Shown here: positions 37,007 to 45,972 of the stretch, in pieces
Position numbering within the stretch: the first letter of the stretch is position 1
Layout of the letters: each line of letters starts with the position of its first letter
DNA from: Martelella radicis
Lineage (GTDB): Bacteria > Pseudomonadota > Alphaproteobacteria > Rhizobiales > Rhizobiaceae
Length of the DNA stretch: 64,000 nucleotides
Assembly: GCF_014196625.1 (NCBI RefSeq)
Contig: NZ_JACIDZ010000010.1
Span: 62,001 to 126,000 of the forward strand
Direction of reading: 5' to 3'
Position numbers and translations under genes: made by a program
The notes under the pieces: generated by a model
Databases searched by the model: none
What the model was told of the DNA's origin: nothing
The model's input: the letters and a program-made list of their open reading frames with translations, nothing else

Positions 37007-37349
37007 TACGATACGCTCCGGGTCGGCTGGCATGACCGCGCGTTCTGTGCGAGCCGACGGGTTTCACCCCTCTCTGCCCTGCCGGGCATCTCCCCCTCAA
37101 GGGGGGAGATCGGTGTGAGGCAAGGTGGATGCGCAACCGAAGGCTCGACGTAGCTAGAACCGGCCACACCACAAGAGAAAGCCATCTCGATGCGAAGATC
37201 TCCCTCTCCAACAATCTCCCCCCTTGAGGGGGAGATGTCGCGAAAGCGACAGAGGGGGGTGAACCGCCACCTCGAATTCGGAGTCCCGTCTCTGCGCCTC
37301 GTATGAAGCCGCTCTTCACGCTGCCCGATCACGCCACCAAACTGCACCC
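37007..37349. other. Gap between yejA and yejB with a long inverted repeat
   Basis: 343 bp inside the yej gene row with no convincing gene. Most of it is a long imperfect inverted repeat (37061-37110 and 37214-37263). A new promoter for yejBEF, or attenuation of yejBEF relative to yejA, is possible. Confidence 0.55.
37061..37263. repeat. Intergenic repeat with ~50-bp imperfect inverted arms
   Basis: The left arm includes CATCTCCCCCTCAAGGGG and the right arm carries the reverse complement in CCCCTTGAGGGGGAGATG, each flanked by CACCCC or GGGGTG. The arms are separated by about 100 bp. The form resembles common palindromic intergenic elements of Rhizobiales. Confidence 0.7.
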
Positions 37350-39170
37350 TCATTCAGCCTCCGTCGACCACCAGGCCGCCGGGAAGTCGAGACCGTATTC
37401 GGGAAAGCCGGGATGCGTAATCGTGTCCCAGTAGGCGATGCGGTAGTCCTTCGAATAATAGAGCGGAACGATGAAGTCGTGGGCGAGCAGCACCCGGTCC
37501 AGCGCCTTGGTGGCGGCCACCAGCGTGTCGCGGTCATCGGCAAACACGACCTTTTCGATCAATGCATCAATGCCCGGATCGGCAATACCGGCATAGTTTT
37601 CCGAGCCCGGCTGAACGGCCGAGAGCGATCCCCAGTAGTTGAACTGTTCATTGCCGGGACTCAGGGATTGGGCCCACAACTCCCAGATCATGTCATAGTC
37701 GAAATCGTTGACCCGGTTTTGATATTGCGAGGTATCGACCACGCGGATCGTGGCGTCGATGCCGAGCTTGCGCAGGTTTTCGACATAGGGCAGCACCACG
37801 ACCTGCAGCGAGGGATTGTCGAGCAGGATCTCGAAGGAAAACGGATCGCCGGTCTGGGAATTGACCATCTGGCTGCCGCGCCGTTCGAAGCCGGCTTCCT
37901 TCAAGAGCTGGAAGGCCTTCTGCAGATTGGCTCGCGCCTCTTCCTCGGTTCCGCCGACGGGGAGCTTGTTGGCGGTGTTGAACACTTCGGACGGCACAAG
38001 ATCACGCACGGATTCGAGAATCTGCAGTTCCTCGCCCTGCGGCAGGCCGGAAGAGGCAAGATCGGTTCCGAACCAGAAACTGTTGTCGCGCGAATAGGCA
38101 TTGCTCAACTGATTCTTGTTGATGGTCTCGAAATCGAAGGCATAGATCAGCGCCTCGCGCACGCGCCTGTCATCAAACGGCGCACGGCGGTTGTTGGGCA
38201 CCAGCGCCTGCATGATGCCGGTCTTGCGCAGCGGATTGGGCACGGCCTCGCGCTTGACTTCGCCATCCTTCACCGCCGGGAAATTGTAGCCGGTCGCCCA
38301 GCGCTTGGCCCGGGTCTCCACCCAGAAATCGAAGGTCCCTGCGCGAAAGCCCTCGAAAGCCACATCGAGATCGGCAAAATAGAGATAGTTCACGGAGCCG
38401 AAATTATTGCGCCCGACATTGACCGGCAAATCCTTGCCCCAATAATCCTCGCGCAGACTGTAGCTGATCGATGAGCCGGGATTGACCTCTGCGATCTCAT
38501 AAGGCCCCGAACCGACGATCTTTTCGAGCGTGCTCGCGGAAACGTCGCGTCCGTCCGCAAACCAGTGTTTCGGCAACACCAACAGCTGGCCGACGATCTG
38601 CGGCAATTCGCGGTTTCCCGTCTCGTCGAAACGGAATGTCACCTCGCCCTCACCGGAGACCTCAGCGCTGACCACATGCCGGTAGTAATTGGCATAGCGG
38701 GCGTTCAGCTCTTTCAGGCTGTCGAAGGAAAAGACCACGTCTTCAGCCGTCACCGGCTCGCCATCGGAGAACCGCGCCTTGGAATTCAGGCGATAAGTGA
38801 CCGAGGAAATATCCTCGGGAACACGGAAACCGTCGGCCAGCAGGCCGTACTGGGCATTGATCTCGTCCTCCGCCGGCGTCATCAGTGTCTCGAAGACAAG
38901 GCTGAGGCCGGCAGCTTTTGCTCCGCCATAGGGAACGGGATTGAGCGAATCAAAGGTCCCCGTGGCATAGAGCTTCAATTCGCCGCCCTTCGGCGCATCC
39001 GGATTGACATAGTCGAAACGGGAAAAATCAGCCGGGTATTGCGGCGTTCCGGTCAGAGCGGACGCATGTTGCCAGCCGCCCTCATCGCTTTCCTGAGAGA
39101 ATACCGCCGATGGCAGGGCGAAGGCCGTGGCGGCGACAACCCAGGCAGCGGCCGAGATCGTTTTCCACAT
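37350..39170 (-). CDS. yejA: Periplasmic peptide-binding protein YejA
   Basis: A 606-residue SBP family 5 protein with a signal peptide (MWKTISAAAWVVAATAFA, cleavage near residue 25). YejA features include FDYVNPDAPKGGELKLYATGTFDSLNP and the later GYNFPAVKDGEVKREAVPNP. It delivers oligopeptides to YejBEF. In other bacteria this system imports microcin C-like peptides and affects tolerance to antimicrobial peptides. The frame is open to 39224, but only the ATG at 39170 starts a clean signal peptide and has GGAG upstream. It is divergent from mepA. Confidence 0.92.
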   Translation of the reverse strand: MWKTISAAAWVVAATAFALPSAVFSQESDEGGWQHASALTGTPQYPADFSRFDYVNPDAPKGGELKLYATGTFDSLNPVPYGGAKAAGLSLVFETLMTPAEDEINAQYGLLADGFRVPEDISSVTYRLNSKARFSDGEPVTAEDVVFSFDSLKELNARYANYYRHVVSAEVSGEGEVTFRFDETGNRELPQIVGQLLVLPKHWFADGRDVSASTLEKIVGSGPYEIAEVNPGSSISYSLREDYWGKDLPVNVGRNNFGSVNYLYFADLDVAFEGFRAGTFDFWVETRAKRWATGYNFPAVKDGEVKREAVPNPLRKTGIMQALVPNNRRAPFDDRRVREALIYAFDFETINKNQLSNAYSRDNSFWFGTDLASSGLPQGEELQILESVRDLVPSEVFNTANKLPVGGTEEEARANLQKAFQLLKEAGFERRGSQMVNSQTGDPFSFEILLDNPSLQVVVLPYVENLRKLGIDATIRVVDTSQYQNRVNDFDYDMIWELWAQSLSPGNEQFNYWGSLSAVQPGSENYAGIADPGIDALIEKVVFADDRDTLVAATKALDRVLLAHDFIVPLYYSKDYRIAYWDTITHPGFPEYGLDFPAAWWSTEAE

Positions 39171-39328
39171 GGTTTTTGCCGTCTCCGTTCTTGCTTTTCT
39201 CATGATCGCGACAAGAATAAGCAAATATCAGCCCGGGTGCACAAGTGTCGTTTTCGTAAGGCGGGGACGGACAGGCCAGCCGGAGGACATGAAATCGCGC
39301 AGATGCGCCGGCTTTCAGGGAGGGTGCG

Positions 39329-40345
39329 ATGCATTGGTTCAAGGCATTTGCCGCTGTCGCAGCCCTTGTGGCGTCAGCGCTTCCGGCGCCGGCCCAGGAT
39401 TTTCCGCCGCCGGCAAAAGTCCTGTTCGCCTCCGAGGCCGAGCCGAGCGCCGGGCCGCCGCAATCCGTCGGCTTTTACACGAAAGGCTGCATCGCCGGCG
39501 CCGAGGCGCTGCCGATCGACGGGCCGAACTGGCAGGCCATGCGGCTTTCGCGCAATCGCCGATTCGGTCATCCCGACACGATCGCCCTGATCAAGCGGCT
39601 CTCAAGCGAGGCCGCGCAATATGACGGTTGGCCCGGACTTCTGGTCGGCGACATCTCGCAGCCGCGCGGCGGACCGATGCTTTCGGGCCATGCCTCCCAC
39701 CAGGTCGGGCTCGATGCAGACATCTGGCTGAACCCGATGCCGGACCGGCGGCTGACATTGCGCGAACGCGAAGACATTTCCGCCGTTTCGGTGCTGAAGA
39801 ATGACGGAACGCTGTTCGTCGATCCGGAAAAATTCACGCCCGCCCATGAACGACTGATCATGCGGGCGGCAAGCTATCCGGAAGTCCAGCGCATCTTCGT
39901 CCATCCGGGCATCAAGAAGGCGATCTGCGAAGACTGGACCGGCGACCGCTCGAATCTGGCCAAGCTGAGGCCCTATTACGGTCATCACTATCACTTCCAT
40001 ATCCGCCTGTTCTGCCGCGACGGTTCACCCGGCTGTACGGCGCAAAATGCGGTCAACATGAAGGATGATGGCTGCGGCGACCATCTGGCATGGTGGCTTT
40101 CCGACGAGCCATGGGCCCCGGCAAAGCCGGTGACGCCTCCGAAGAAGCCGGAAAAACCGGCGCCCAAGCCGACGCGGCCCGCCTATACCATCCTCTCCGA
40201 TCTGCCTGCGGCCTGCACCGGCGTGCTGGAAGCGCCTTCCCCCTCACCCCTGCCGACGGCCGCCGTCACGCCCAAGATCCCGCTGCCGCCGCTGGCGCCC
40301 TGGCCGGAGATCGGGCCGGTTCCGCAGCCGCGTCCGGCGGGATGA
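39329..40345 (+). CDS. mepA: Penicillin-insensitive murein endopeptidase
   Basis: A 338-residue periplasmic LAS-type zinc peptidase that cuts D-Ala-meso-DAP cross-links in peptidoglycan. It has a signal peptide (residues 1-22, ending APA). Zinc and catalytic motifs are SGHASHQVGLDADIW and YGHHYHFHIRL. Six or more cysteines after residue 50 probably form disulfides. The C-terminal ~70 residues are a Pro/Lys-rich linker and tail (KPEKPAPKPTRP) that E. coli MepA lacks. It is divergent from yejA. Confidence 0.92.
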   Translation: MHWFKAFAAVAALVASALPAPAQDFPPPAKVLFASEAEPSAGPPQSVGFYTKGCIAGAEALPIDGPNWQAMRLSRNRRFGHPDTIALIKRLSSEAAQYDGWPGLLVGDISQPRGGPMLSGHASHQVGLDADIWLNPMPDRRLTLREREDISAVSVLKNDGTLFVDPEKFTPAHERLIMRAASYPEVQRIFVHPGIKKAICEDWTGDRSNLAKLRPYYGHHYHFHIRLFCRDGSPGCTAQNAVNMKDDGCGDHLAWWLSDEPWAPAKPVTPPKKPEKPAPKPTRPAYTILSDLPAACTGVLEAPSPSPLPTAAVTPKIPLPPLAPWPEIGPVPQPRPAG

Positions 40346-40579
40346 CGACGTCTGCGGCTTAAGCTGCGCTGCCTGCCGGCAGCGGCTTTCAAAGCGCTTT
40401 GAGTTATTGTATGAAACGACGGGCCGCCCGCGCTTTGACGATCAGGTTGCAGAAAACGCGCCGGCGGCCTGCGATTGCTCTTCCGACTTGACGGATGCCG
40501 TTGCAAAATCGCCAAACTGAATGCACAGACTGCGCCAGACATTGATAAAGCCCGGGACAGGGCGGAACGCGGAAACACC

Positions 40580-41605
40580 ATGGCCAAAACCTTCAGCACC
40601 TCGGACCCTCTCTCCTTTCCCATCCTGATCGGCGACATAGGCGGCACCAATGCGCGGTTCTCGCTGCTGGTCGATGCCTACGCCGAGCCGCGGGAATTCC
40701 CGATCGTGCACACGGCCGATTTCCCGACCGTGGATGCAGCGATCCAGGCGGGCGTCATGGACAAGACCTCGCTCCAGCCGCGCAGCGCCATCCTGGCCGT
40801 CGCCGGCCCGATCCGCGGCGATGAAATTCCGCTGACCAATTGTGACTGGGTGATCAAGCCGAAGGACATGATCAGCGCGCTCGGGCTCGAGGATGTGGTG
40901 ATCATCAATGATTTCGAGGCCCAGGCGCTGGCGATCGCCAACATGCCCGACGAATTCCGCGAGCCGATCGCGCCGCGCCCCGACACCATGGTCGCCTCGC
41001 GCGTCGTGCTTGGCCCCGGCACCGGGCTTGGCGTCGCCGGCCTTGTTCATGCGGAAGAACGCTGGATCCCCGTGCCCGGCGAGGGTGGACATATCGATGT
41101 CGGCCCGCGCACGGAGCGCGACTACCAGGTCTTCCCGCACATCAAGACCATCGAGGGCCGGATCGCCGCCGAGCAAATCCTCTGCGGACGCGGCATGGTC
41201 AACCTCTATAACGCCATTTGCGCCGCCGACGGGATCGAGGCCAAGCCCTATGAGCCGAAGGACGTCAGCCATGCAGGCCTTGACGGTTCCGACCCGCAGG
41301 CCGTGGAGACGCTGTCGCTGTTTTCGACCTATCTCGGCCGCATCGCCGGCGATATGGCGATGGTGTTCATGGCGCGCGGCGGCGTCTACCTTGCCGGCGG
41401 CATCTCGCAGAAAATCCTGCCGGCGCTGAAGAAGCCGGAATTCCGTGCCGCCTTCGAGGACAAGGCCCCGCATAACGCGCTGATGCAGGCGATCCCGACC
41501 TATGTCGTCACCCACCCACTCGCGGCCCTTGCCGGCCTTGCCACCTATGCCCGCACGCCGCTGCGCTTCGGCCTCGCGCTCGACGGTCGCCGCTGGCGCG
41601 ACTGA
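40580..41605 (+). CDS. glk: Glucokinase
   Basis: A 341-residue ROK-unrelated bacterial glucokinase (E. coli Glk type). [15 protein letters not shown] binds ATP phosphate, [11 protein letters not shown] holds the catalytic Asp, and [10 protein letters not shown] plus [14 protein letters not shown] bind adenosine and glucose. It makes glucose 6-phosphate with ATP. The frame is open to 40475, but ATG 40580 gives the normal start and has GGAAAC upstream. It is a single gene. Confidence 0.93.
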   Translation: MAKTFSTSDPLSFPILIGDIGGTNARFSLLVDAYAEPREFPIVHTADFPTVDAAIQAGVMDKTSLQPRSAILAVAGPIRGDEIPLTNCDWVIKPKDMISALGLEDVVIINDFEAQALAIANMPDEFREPIAPRPDTMVASRVVLGPGTGLGVAGLVHAEERWIPVPGEGGHIDVGPRTERDYQVFPHIKTIEGRIAAEQILCGRGMVNLYNAICAADGIEAKPYEPKDVSHAGLDGSDPQAVETLSLFSTYLGRIAGDMAMVFMARGGVYLAGGISQKILPALKKPEFRAAFEDKAPHNALMQAIPTYVVTHPLAALAGLATYARTPLRFGLALDGRRWRD

Positions 41606-41756
41606 GCGACTCGCCAACTTCCAATCGGCTGACTGAGCCGATGCGGGCATGCCCGCCGCATGTTCCGACGTTTCCCGGCTGCGCTTGCCGTCGCGGCCGG
41701 ACTTGTTGCCGACCACATGTCCGGAGAAGTTCTCCGCGAATTTTCCTCAAGACCTC

Positions 41757-41800
41757 TTGCGGACTGCACGTTTCCACCCATATTAATGAGTGACTACTCA
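41757..41800 (+). promoter_or_regulatory. tetR promoter and operator
   Basis: TTGCGG (41757-41762) and TATTAA (41781-41786) are 18 bp apart. The palindrome TGAGT-GACT-ACTCA (41787-41800) begins right after the -10 box. The same site with one base changed lies before the SDR gene (42543-42556). Confidence 0.65.
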
Positions 41801-41819
41801 ATCATAAACTGGATCTGAC

Positions 41820-42413
41820 ATGGCCCGCCCCGCCAGCGAAGAAAAGAGAGCCGCCATCCTGAAGGCCGCGACCGCGTTGGTCGCGACCTCCGGCACCGGC
41901 GCGTCGACGGCCAAGATTGCGAGAAAGGCCGGCGTGGCAGAAGGCACGGTCTTCACCTATTTCTCGACCAAGGAAGAGCTGCTGGGCGCCCTGCTTCTGG
42001 AACTTGAAGGCGCACTGGCCGCCGCATTGCTCACCGATCCACTCCCCGGCGACTGCGCGCGCGAGGACATGCGGCAGTTCTGGAACAGGCTGATTGACTG
42101 GGGCGCCGCCAATCCTCAGCAATGGCGCACGCTGAAGCGCCTCAAGATTTCCAGCCAGGTGCCGGACGCGATCCGCGCCGAAGGCGAACGTCTGTTCGAC
42201 AAGGCCGCCGCCATGCTTTCCCGCGCGCTCGCCCAGCAAGCGGGCGAAGGCGCCAGCATCCGCTATGCCGGCCTGATCATGAACGCGATCGCCGAAGCCA
42301 CATTCGACGCCATTGCCTATGATCCGAGCCAGAGCGAAGCCTTGAAGGAGCGCGGCTTTGCCGTGTTCTGGGGCGGCATGGCCGGGCTGGCGGACCTGGG
42401 CCGCGAACAATAA
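41820..42413 (+). CDS. TetR-family regulator
   Basis: A 197-residue repressor. The N-terminal HTH is in residues 10-57, with STAKIARKAGVAEGTVFTYFSTKEELL as the recognition region. The C-terminal ligand/dimer domain is not identifiable further. The same 14-bp palindrome occurs in its own promoter and in front of the next gene, so it very likely represses itself and the SDR oxidoreductase. The ligand may be a hydrophobic compound handled by that enzyme. Confidence 0.85.
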   Translation: MARPASEEKRAAILKAATALVATSGTGASTAKIARKAGVAEGTVFTYFSTKEELLGALLLELEGALAAALLTDPLPGDCAREDMRQFWNRLIDWGAANPQQWRTLKRLKISSQVPDAIRAEGERLFDKAAAMLSRALAQQAGEGASIRYAGLIMNAIAEATFDAIAYDPSQSEALKERGFAVFWGGMAGLADLGREQ

Positions 42414-42542
42414 TGCTCGCCGCTCGCAGCCCAGCCGATCAACCCCACCAGGCTCCACGCCGAAGCTGACACCAGCGCCGGCAGCAAGGCCGACTGACCA
42501 CTACGAAAGGGGCAAAAGCCCCCTTGAAATTATCGCAGATTT

Positions 42543-42556
42543 TGAGTGCCTACTCA
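42543..42556 (+). promoter_or_regulatory. Second operator copy before the SDR gene
   Basis: TGAGT-GCCT-ACTCA differs from the site in the tetR promoter at one position in the spacer. It ends 21 bases before the SDR start codon. A TTGAAA (42524-42529) lies upstream as a possible -35 box. Confidence 0.65.
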
Positions 42557-42577
42557 CTCATTTACAAGGAGAAAGAA

Positions 42578-43438
42578 ATGTCTAAAGTCTGGCTCATTAC
42601 CGGTAGCGCCCGCGGTCTCGGGCTTCACATTGCAAAGGCCGTACTGGAAGCCGGCGACCGTCTGGTGGCGACGGCACGCAACCCCGGTCAACTCGCACCG
42701 CTCGCCGCAGAGTTTGGCGATCAGGTCGCCCCATTTGCGCTGGATGTCACCGACCCTGCCGCAGCACAGGCGGCGGTCGATTTCGCCGTCGATACGTTTG
42801 GCCGGCTCGATGTTCTGATCAACAATGCCGGTTTCGGGCATTTCGCGCCGTTCGAACAGACTGATCCGGACCATTTCCGCGCCCAGATCGAAACCAATTT
42901 CTTCGGCGTGGTCAACATGACCCGCGCCGCCCTTCCCGTGATGCGGACGCAGCGGTCCGGCAACATCATCAACATTTCCTCGGTCGGCGGGCGCATGACC
43001 GGCCCGGGCATGTCCGCCTATCAGTCGGCGAAATGGGCCGTCAGCGGCTTCTCCGAGATCATCGCCAGGGAAACAAGCCATCTCGGCATCAGGACGGTTT
43101 CGATCGAACCCGGCGGCATGCGCACCGAATGGGGCCAGATCGCCCGTGGCGATGCGCCGAGACTCTGGAAAGACTACGAACCCGCCATGGGCGCGATGCA
43201 GGCTGTTCTCGAAAAGGTTATCGGCAACGAGATCGGCAGTCCGGACAGGATCGCCGGCGTCATCCTCGATCTGGCCGAACGGGACGATGTGCCCGAGCAC
43301 CTTCTGCTCGGCAGCGATGCTGTGGAACTCCTGAAGAAGGCCGAGGACAAGCGCCGCAGGGAGGCCGAGGCATGGGAAGGCGTGAGCCGCTCGACCGATT
43401 TCGAGGATGCTGACCTTTCTTTTCTGAAGCACATCTAG
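42578..43438 (+). CDS. Short-chain dehydrogenase/reductase
   Basis: A 286-residue classical SDR. The cofactor motif is TGSARGLGLH at residues 8-17, followed by NNAG (INNAGFGHF), the catalytic Ser in NISSVGG and the YQSAK catalytic Tyr-Lys pair. An Arg in TARNP near the cofactor suggests NADP preference. The substrate is unknown. AAGGAG lies eight bases before ATG 42578; the frame is open 54 bases earlier without a ribosome site. It is controlled by the TetR gene upstream. Confidence 0.88.
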   Translation: MSKVWLITGSARGLGLHIAKAVLEAGDRLVATARNPGQLAPLAAEFGDQVAPFALDVTDPAAAQAAVDFAVDTFGRLDVLINNAGFGHFAPFEQTDPDHFRAQIETNFFGVVNMTRAALPVMRTQRSGNIINISSVGGRMTGPGMSAYQSAKWAVSGFSEIIARETSHLGIRTVSIEPGGMRTEWGQIARGDAPRLWKDYEPAMGAMQAVLEKVIGNEIGSPDRIAGVILDLAERDDVPEHLLLGSDAVELLKKAEDKRRREAEAWEGVSRSTDFEDADLSFLKHI

Positions 43439-43587
43439 TTGCCGGCCTGACGGACGCGGCGTTTCGAAACGGAGCGCCGCCGCTACGTCAGGCTCTTTTC
43501 TTCCTCATGCGCTTCCAATAAGGTCTCACTGCTTTCGCGACGCGCTGTGTCGCGAATACCCGATCTGAAGCAATACCAGGAAGAAGC

Positions 43588-44415
43588 ATGACCAGTCCGG
43601 CAATGAAACTCGTCGTCGTGGGCGCCAGCGGACGGATGGGACAGACCCTCATCCGCGTGATCAGCGAAACCGAGGGCGCGGTGCTGCATGCCGCCATCGA
43701 CCGCCCGGAGAGCCCTGTTCTGGGCAAGGACGCCGGGGAACTCGCCGGCGTCGGCACGCTTGGGGTTCCGGTGACCGACGATCCGCTGAAGGCGTTTGTC
43801 GATGCGGAAGGCGTGCTCGACTTCACCGTTCCGGCTGCATCGGTCGAATATGCCGGGCTCGCCGCCCAGGCGCGCATCGTCCATGTCATCGGCACAACGG
43901 GTTTTTCGGAGGATGACGAGACCCAGATCAAGGCGGCCGCGCGCCATGCCCGTATCATCAAGTCAGGAAACATGTCACTGGGCGTCAACCTGCTTGGCGA
44001 ACTGGTCAAGCAGGCAGCCGCAGCGCTTTCGGCAAAGGGCTGGGATATCGAGGTTCTCGAGATGCATCACCGCCACAAGGTCGACGCGCCGTCCGGCACG
44101 GCCCTTCTTCTGGGCGAGGCAGCGGCTGAAGGCCGCGGCATTTCGCTGAAGGAGAATGCCGTGAAGGTTCGCGACGGGCATACCGGCCCGCGCGAGGAAG
44201 GCACGATCGGCTTTGCCACTTTGCGCGGCGGCTCCGTGGTCGGCGAGCACTCCGTTCTCCTTGCCGGTGAAGGCGAGACGGTAAGCCTCTCCCACAAGGC
44301 GACCGATCGTTCGATTTTCGCCCGCGGCGCGGTTCAGGCAGCCCTTTGGGGCAGGGCTGAGAAGCCAGGGCTATATTCCATGCTCGACGTGCTCGGGCTT
44401 TCAAAAACACACTAA
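43588..44415 (+). CDS. dapB: 4-hydroxy-tetrahydrodipicolinate reductase
   Basis: A 275-residue lysine/DAP pathway enzyme. The NAD(P)H motif is [10 protein letters not shown] near the start, and [15 protein letters not shown] holds the catalytic His and Lys. The C-terminal tetramer domain is normal. A GGAAGAA ribosome site is four to six bases from the ATG. gpmA follows 27 bp after the stop in the same direction, so the two are probably co-transcribed. Confidence 0.96.
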   Translation: MTSPAMKLVVVGASGRMGQTLIRVISETEGAVLHAAIDRPESPVLGKDAGELAGVGTLGVPVTDDPLKAFVDAEGVLDFTVPAASVEYAGLAAQARIVHVIGTTGFSEDDETQIKAAARHARIIKSGNMSLGVNLLGELVKQAAAALSAKGWDIEVLEMHHRHKVDAPSGTALLLGEAAAEGRGISLKENAVKVRDGHTGPREEGTIGFATLRGGSVVGEHSVLLAGEGETVSLSHKATDRSIFARGAVQAALWGRAEKPGLYSMLDVLGLSKTH

Positions 44416-44442
44416 CCCAAGATTTGACGAAGGAAGACTGTC

Positions 44443-45078
44443 ATGAGCGGAACACTGGTTCTCGTGCGTCACGGCCAAAGCGAATGGAATCTGAAGAACC
44501 TTTTCACCGGCTGGAAGGACCCTGATCTGACCGAGCTCGGCGTTCAGGAAGCCACCGCCGGCGGCAAGGCGCTGGCAGAGACCGGCATCAAGTTCGATAT
44601 CGCCTTCACCTCCGATTTGACCCGCGCCCAGCATACCTGCCAGCTGGTCCTCGATCAGGTCGGCCAGAGCGATCTCGAAACCATCAAGGATCAGGCGCTG
44701 AACGAGCGCGACTACGGCGATCTCGCCGGTCTCAACAAGGATGACGCCCGCGAAAAATGGGGTGAGGAACAGGTTCATATCTGGCGCCGTTCCTATGACG
44801 TACCCCCGCCCGGCGGCGAAAGCCTGAAGGACACCGGCGCGCGCGTCTGGCCCTATTACATGACCGACATCCTGCCCCGTGTTCTCCGGGGCGAGAAGGT
44901 TCTGGTCGCCGCCCATGGAAATTCGCTCCGCGCCCTCGTCATGGTGCTCGACCGCCTGACCCAGGAACAGATCCTGAAGCTCAACCTCGCCACCGGCGTG
45001 CCGATGGTCTACACGCTCAACGCCGATTCCACAGTCGCGGACAAAAAGGTCCTCGGCGACATGTCCGGCGCGCACTGA
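44443..45078 (+). CDS. gpmA: 2,3-bisphosphoglycerate-dependent phosphoglycerate mutase
   Basis: A 211-residue histidine phosphatase-fold mutase. VRHGQSEWN contains the phospho-accepting His10, and [10 protein letters not shown] and [11 protein letters not shown] hold the partner residues. It interconverts 3- and 2-phosphoglycerate in glycolysis. It is somewhat shorter than the E. coli enzyme (250 residues), as usual in alphaproteobacteria. It follows dapB with AAGGAAG and ends in a terminator. Confidence 0.94.
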   Translation: MSGTLVLVRHGQSEWNLKNLFTGWKDPDLTELGVQEATAGGKALAETGIKFDIAFTSDLTRAQHTCQLVLDQVGQSDLETIKDQALNERDYGDLAGLNKDDAREKWGEEQVHIWRRSYDVPPPGGESLKDTGARVWPYYMTDILPRVLRGEKVLVAAHGNSLRALVMVLDRLTQEQILKLNLATGVPMVYTLNADSTVADKKVLGDMSGAH

Positions 45079-45103
45079 GCCGCGATCGTTTATGCAGAAT
45101 TTG

Positions 45104-45134
45104 AGGGCGGTCTTCGGATCGCCCTTTTGTTTTT
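45104..45134 (+). terminator. dapB-gpmA terminator
   Basis: AGGGCG (45104-45109) pairs with CGCCCT (45120-45125) and is followed by TTTGTTTTT. Confidence 0.8.
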
Positions 45135-45267
45135 CAGGAAATGTCTGCAAGGGAACCCGCGGCCCGGCCTTGGCATTGATTGATTTGAGGGCTCGATCCG
45201 CTTGCAAAGGCTGGCGAATCCCGTCACGTTCGAATTCACATACAAGGTTTTGTGCAAGGAAACCGGT

Positions 45268-45972
45268 TTGCGATACGCCATCTACTTCACGCCGCCTGCA
45301 GACGATCCGCTGACCGTCGCCGCCAGCCGCTGGCTGGGCTATGACGCTTTTTCGGGCGAGGAGCGCCCCTACCCCGACAATATCGCGCTTCCTGCCGGAC
45401 GGATGAGCGCGGTGACGGCGGCGGCCGCTCGCTATGGCTTTCACGCCACCATGAAGGCGCCGTTTCGTTTGGCGGAGAACATTTCGCCATCGGCGCTTGA
45501 GGCGACCTTCGATGTGTTCTGCCGCAACCGCAAGCCTTTCAGCATCCCCGAGATCACGCTGGGGCAACTTGGCAAGTTCTACGCGCTTATTCCGGCAGCC
45601 GAATATGACGAGCTGCAGGCTTTCGCCGCAGACGTGGTGGAGCATTTCGAGCCGATGCGCGCGCCGTTGCTGAATGACGAGATTGCGCGGCGCAAGCCGG
45701 AAACGCTGACCGAGATCCAGCGTGATTATATGGTTCGCTGGGGCTATCCATACGTCTTCGACGAATTCCGCTTTCACATGACGCTGACCGGCCCGGTGAC
45801 CGGCACGGATGCGCATGTGATCGAGACGGCGGTTCAGGATTACTTCGGTCCCTATACCGGCAAGCCGCTCGAGATCGGCGGTCTTGGCCTGTTTGTCGAG
45901 GAGCGGCGCGGCGCGCCCTTTACCATCAAGCGCTGGCAGCCGCTTTCCGGCGTGGAAGAACCAGAAACATGA
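45268..45972 (+). CDS. DUF1045 protein, 2H phosphoesterase fold, phosphonate-linked
   Basis: A protein of about 234 residues with the typical DUF1045 start (RYAIYFTPPADDPLT). It has two His-x-Thr motifs, HAT at 59-61 (GFHATMKAPF) and HMT at 170-172 (FHMTLTGP), as in 2H phosphoesterases that open cyclic phosphates. No ATG fits the family start; TTG 45268 does, six bases after AAGGAA. An ATG at 45202 would add 22 residues of poor fit. It overlaps phnM by four bases, so a role in C-P lyase metabolism is likely, perhaps on the cyclic ribose phosphate that PhnP handles elsewhere. Confidence 0.82.
   Translation: MRYAIYFTPPADDPLTVAASRWLGYDAFSGEERPYPDNIALPAGRMSAVTAAAARYGFHATMKAPFRLAENISPSALEATFDVFCRNRKPFSIPEITLGQLGKFYALIPAAEYDELQAFAADVVEHFEPMRAPLLNDEIARRKPETLTEIQRDYMVRWGYPYVFDEFRFHMTLTGPVTGTDAHVIETAVQDYFGPYTGKPLEIGGLGLFVEERRGAPFTIKRWQPLSGVEEPET

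Noticed and set aside
37061-37263. Inverted repeat considered as an insertion-sequence end pair
   Set aside because: There is no transposase, no target duplication that I can see, and only about 100 bp between the arms.
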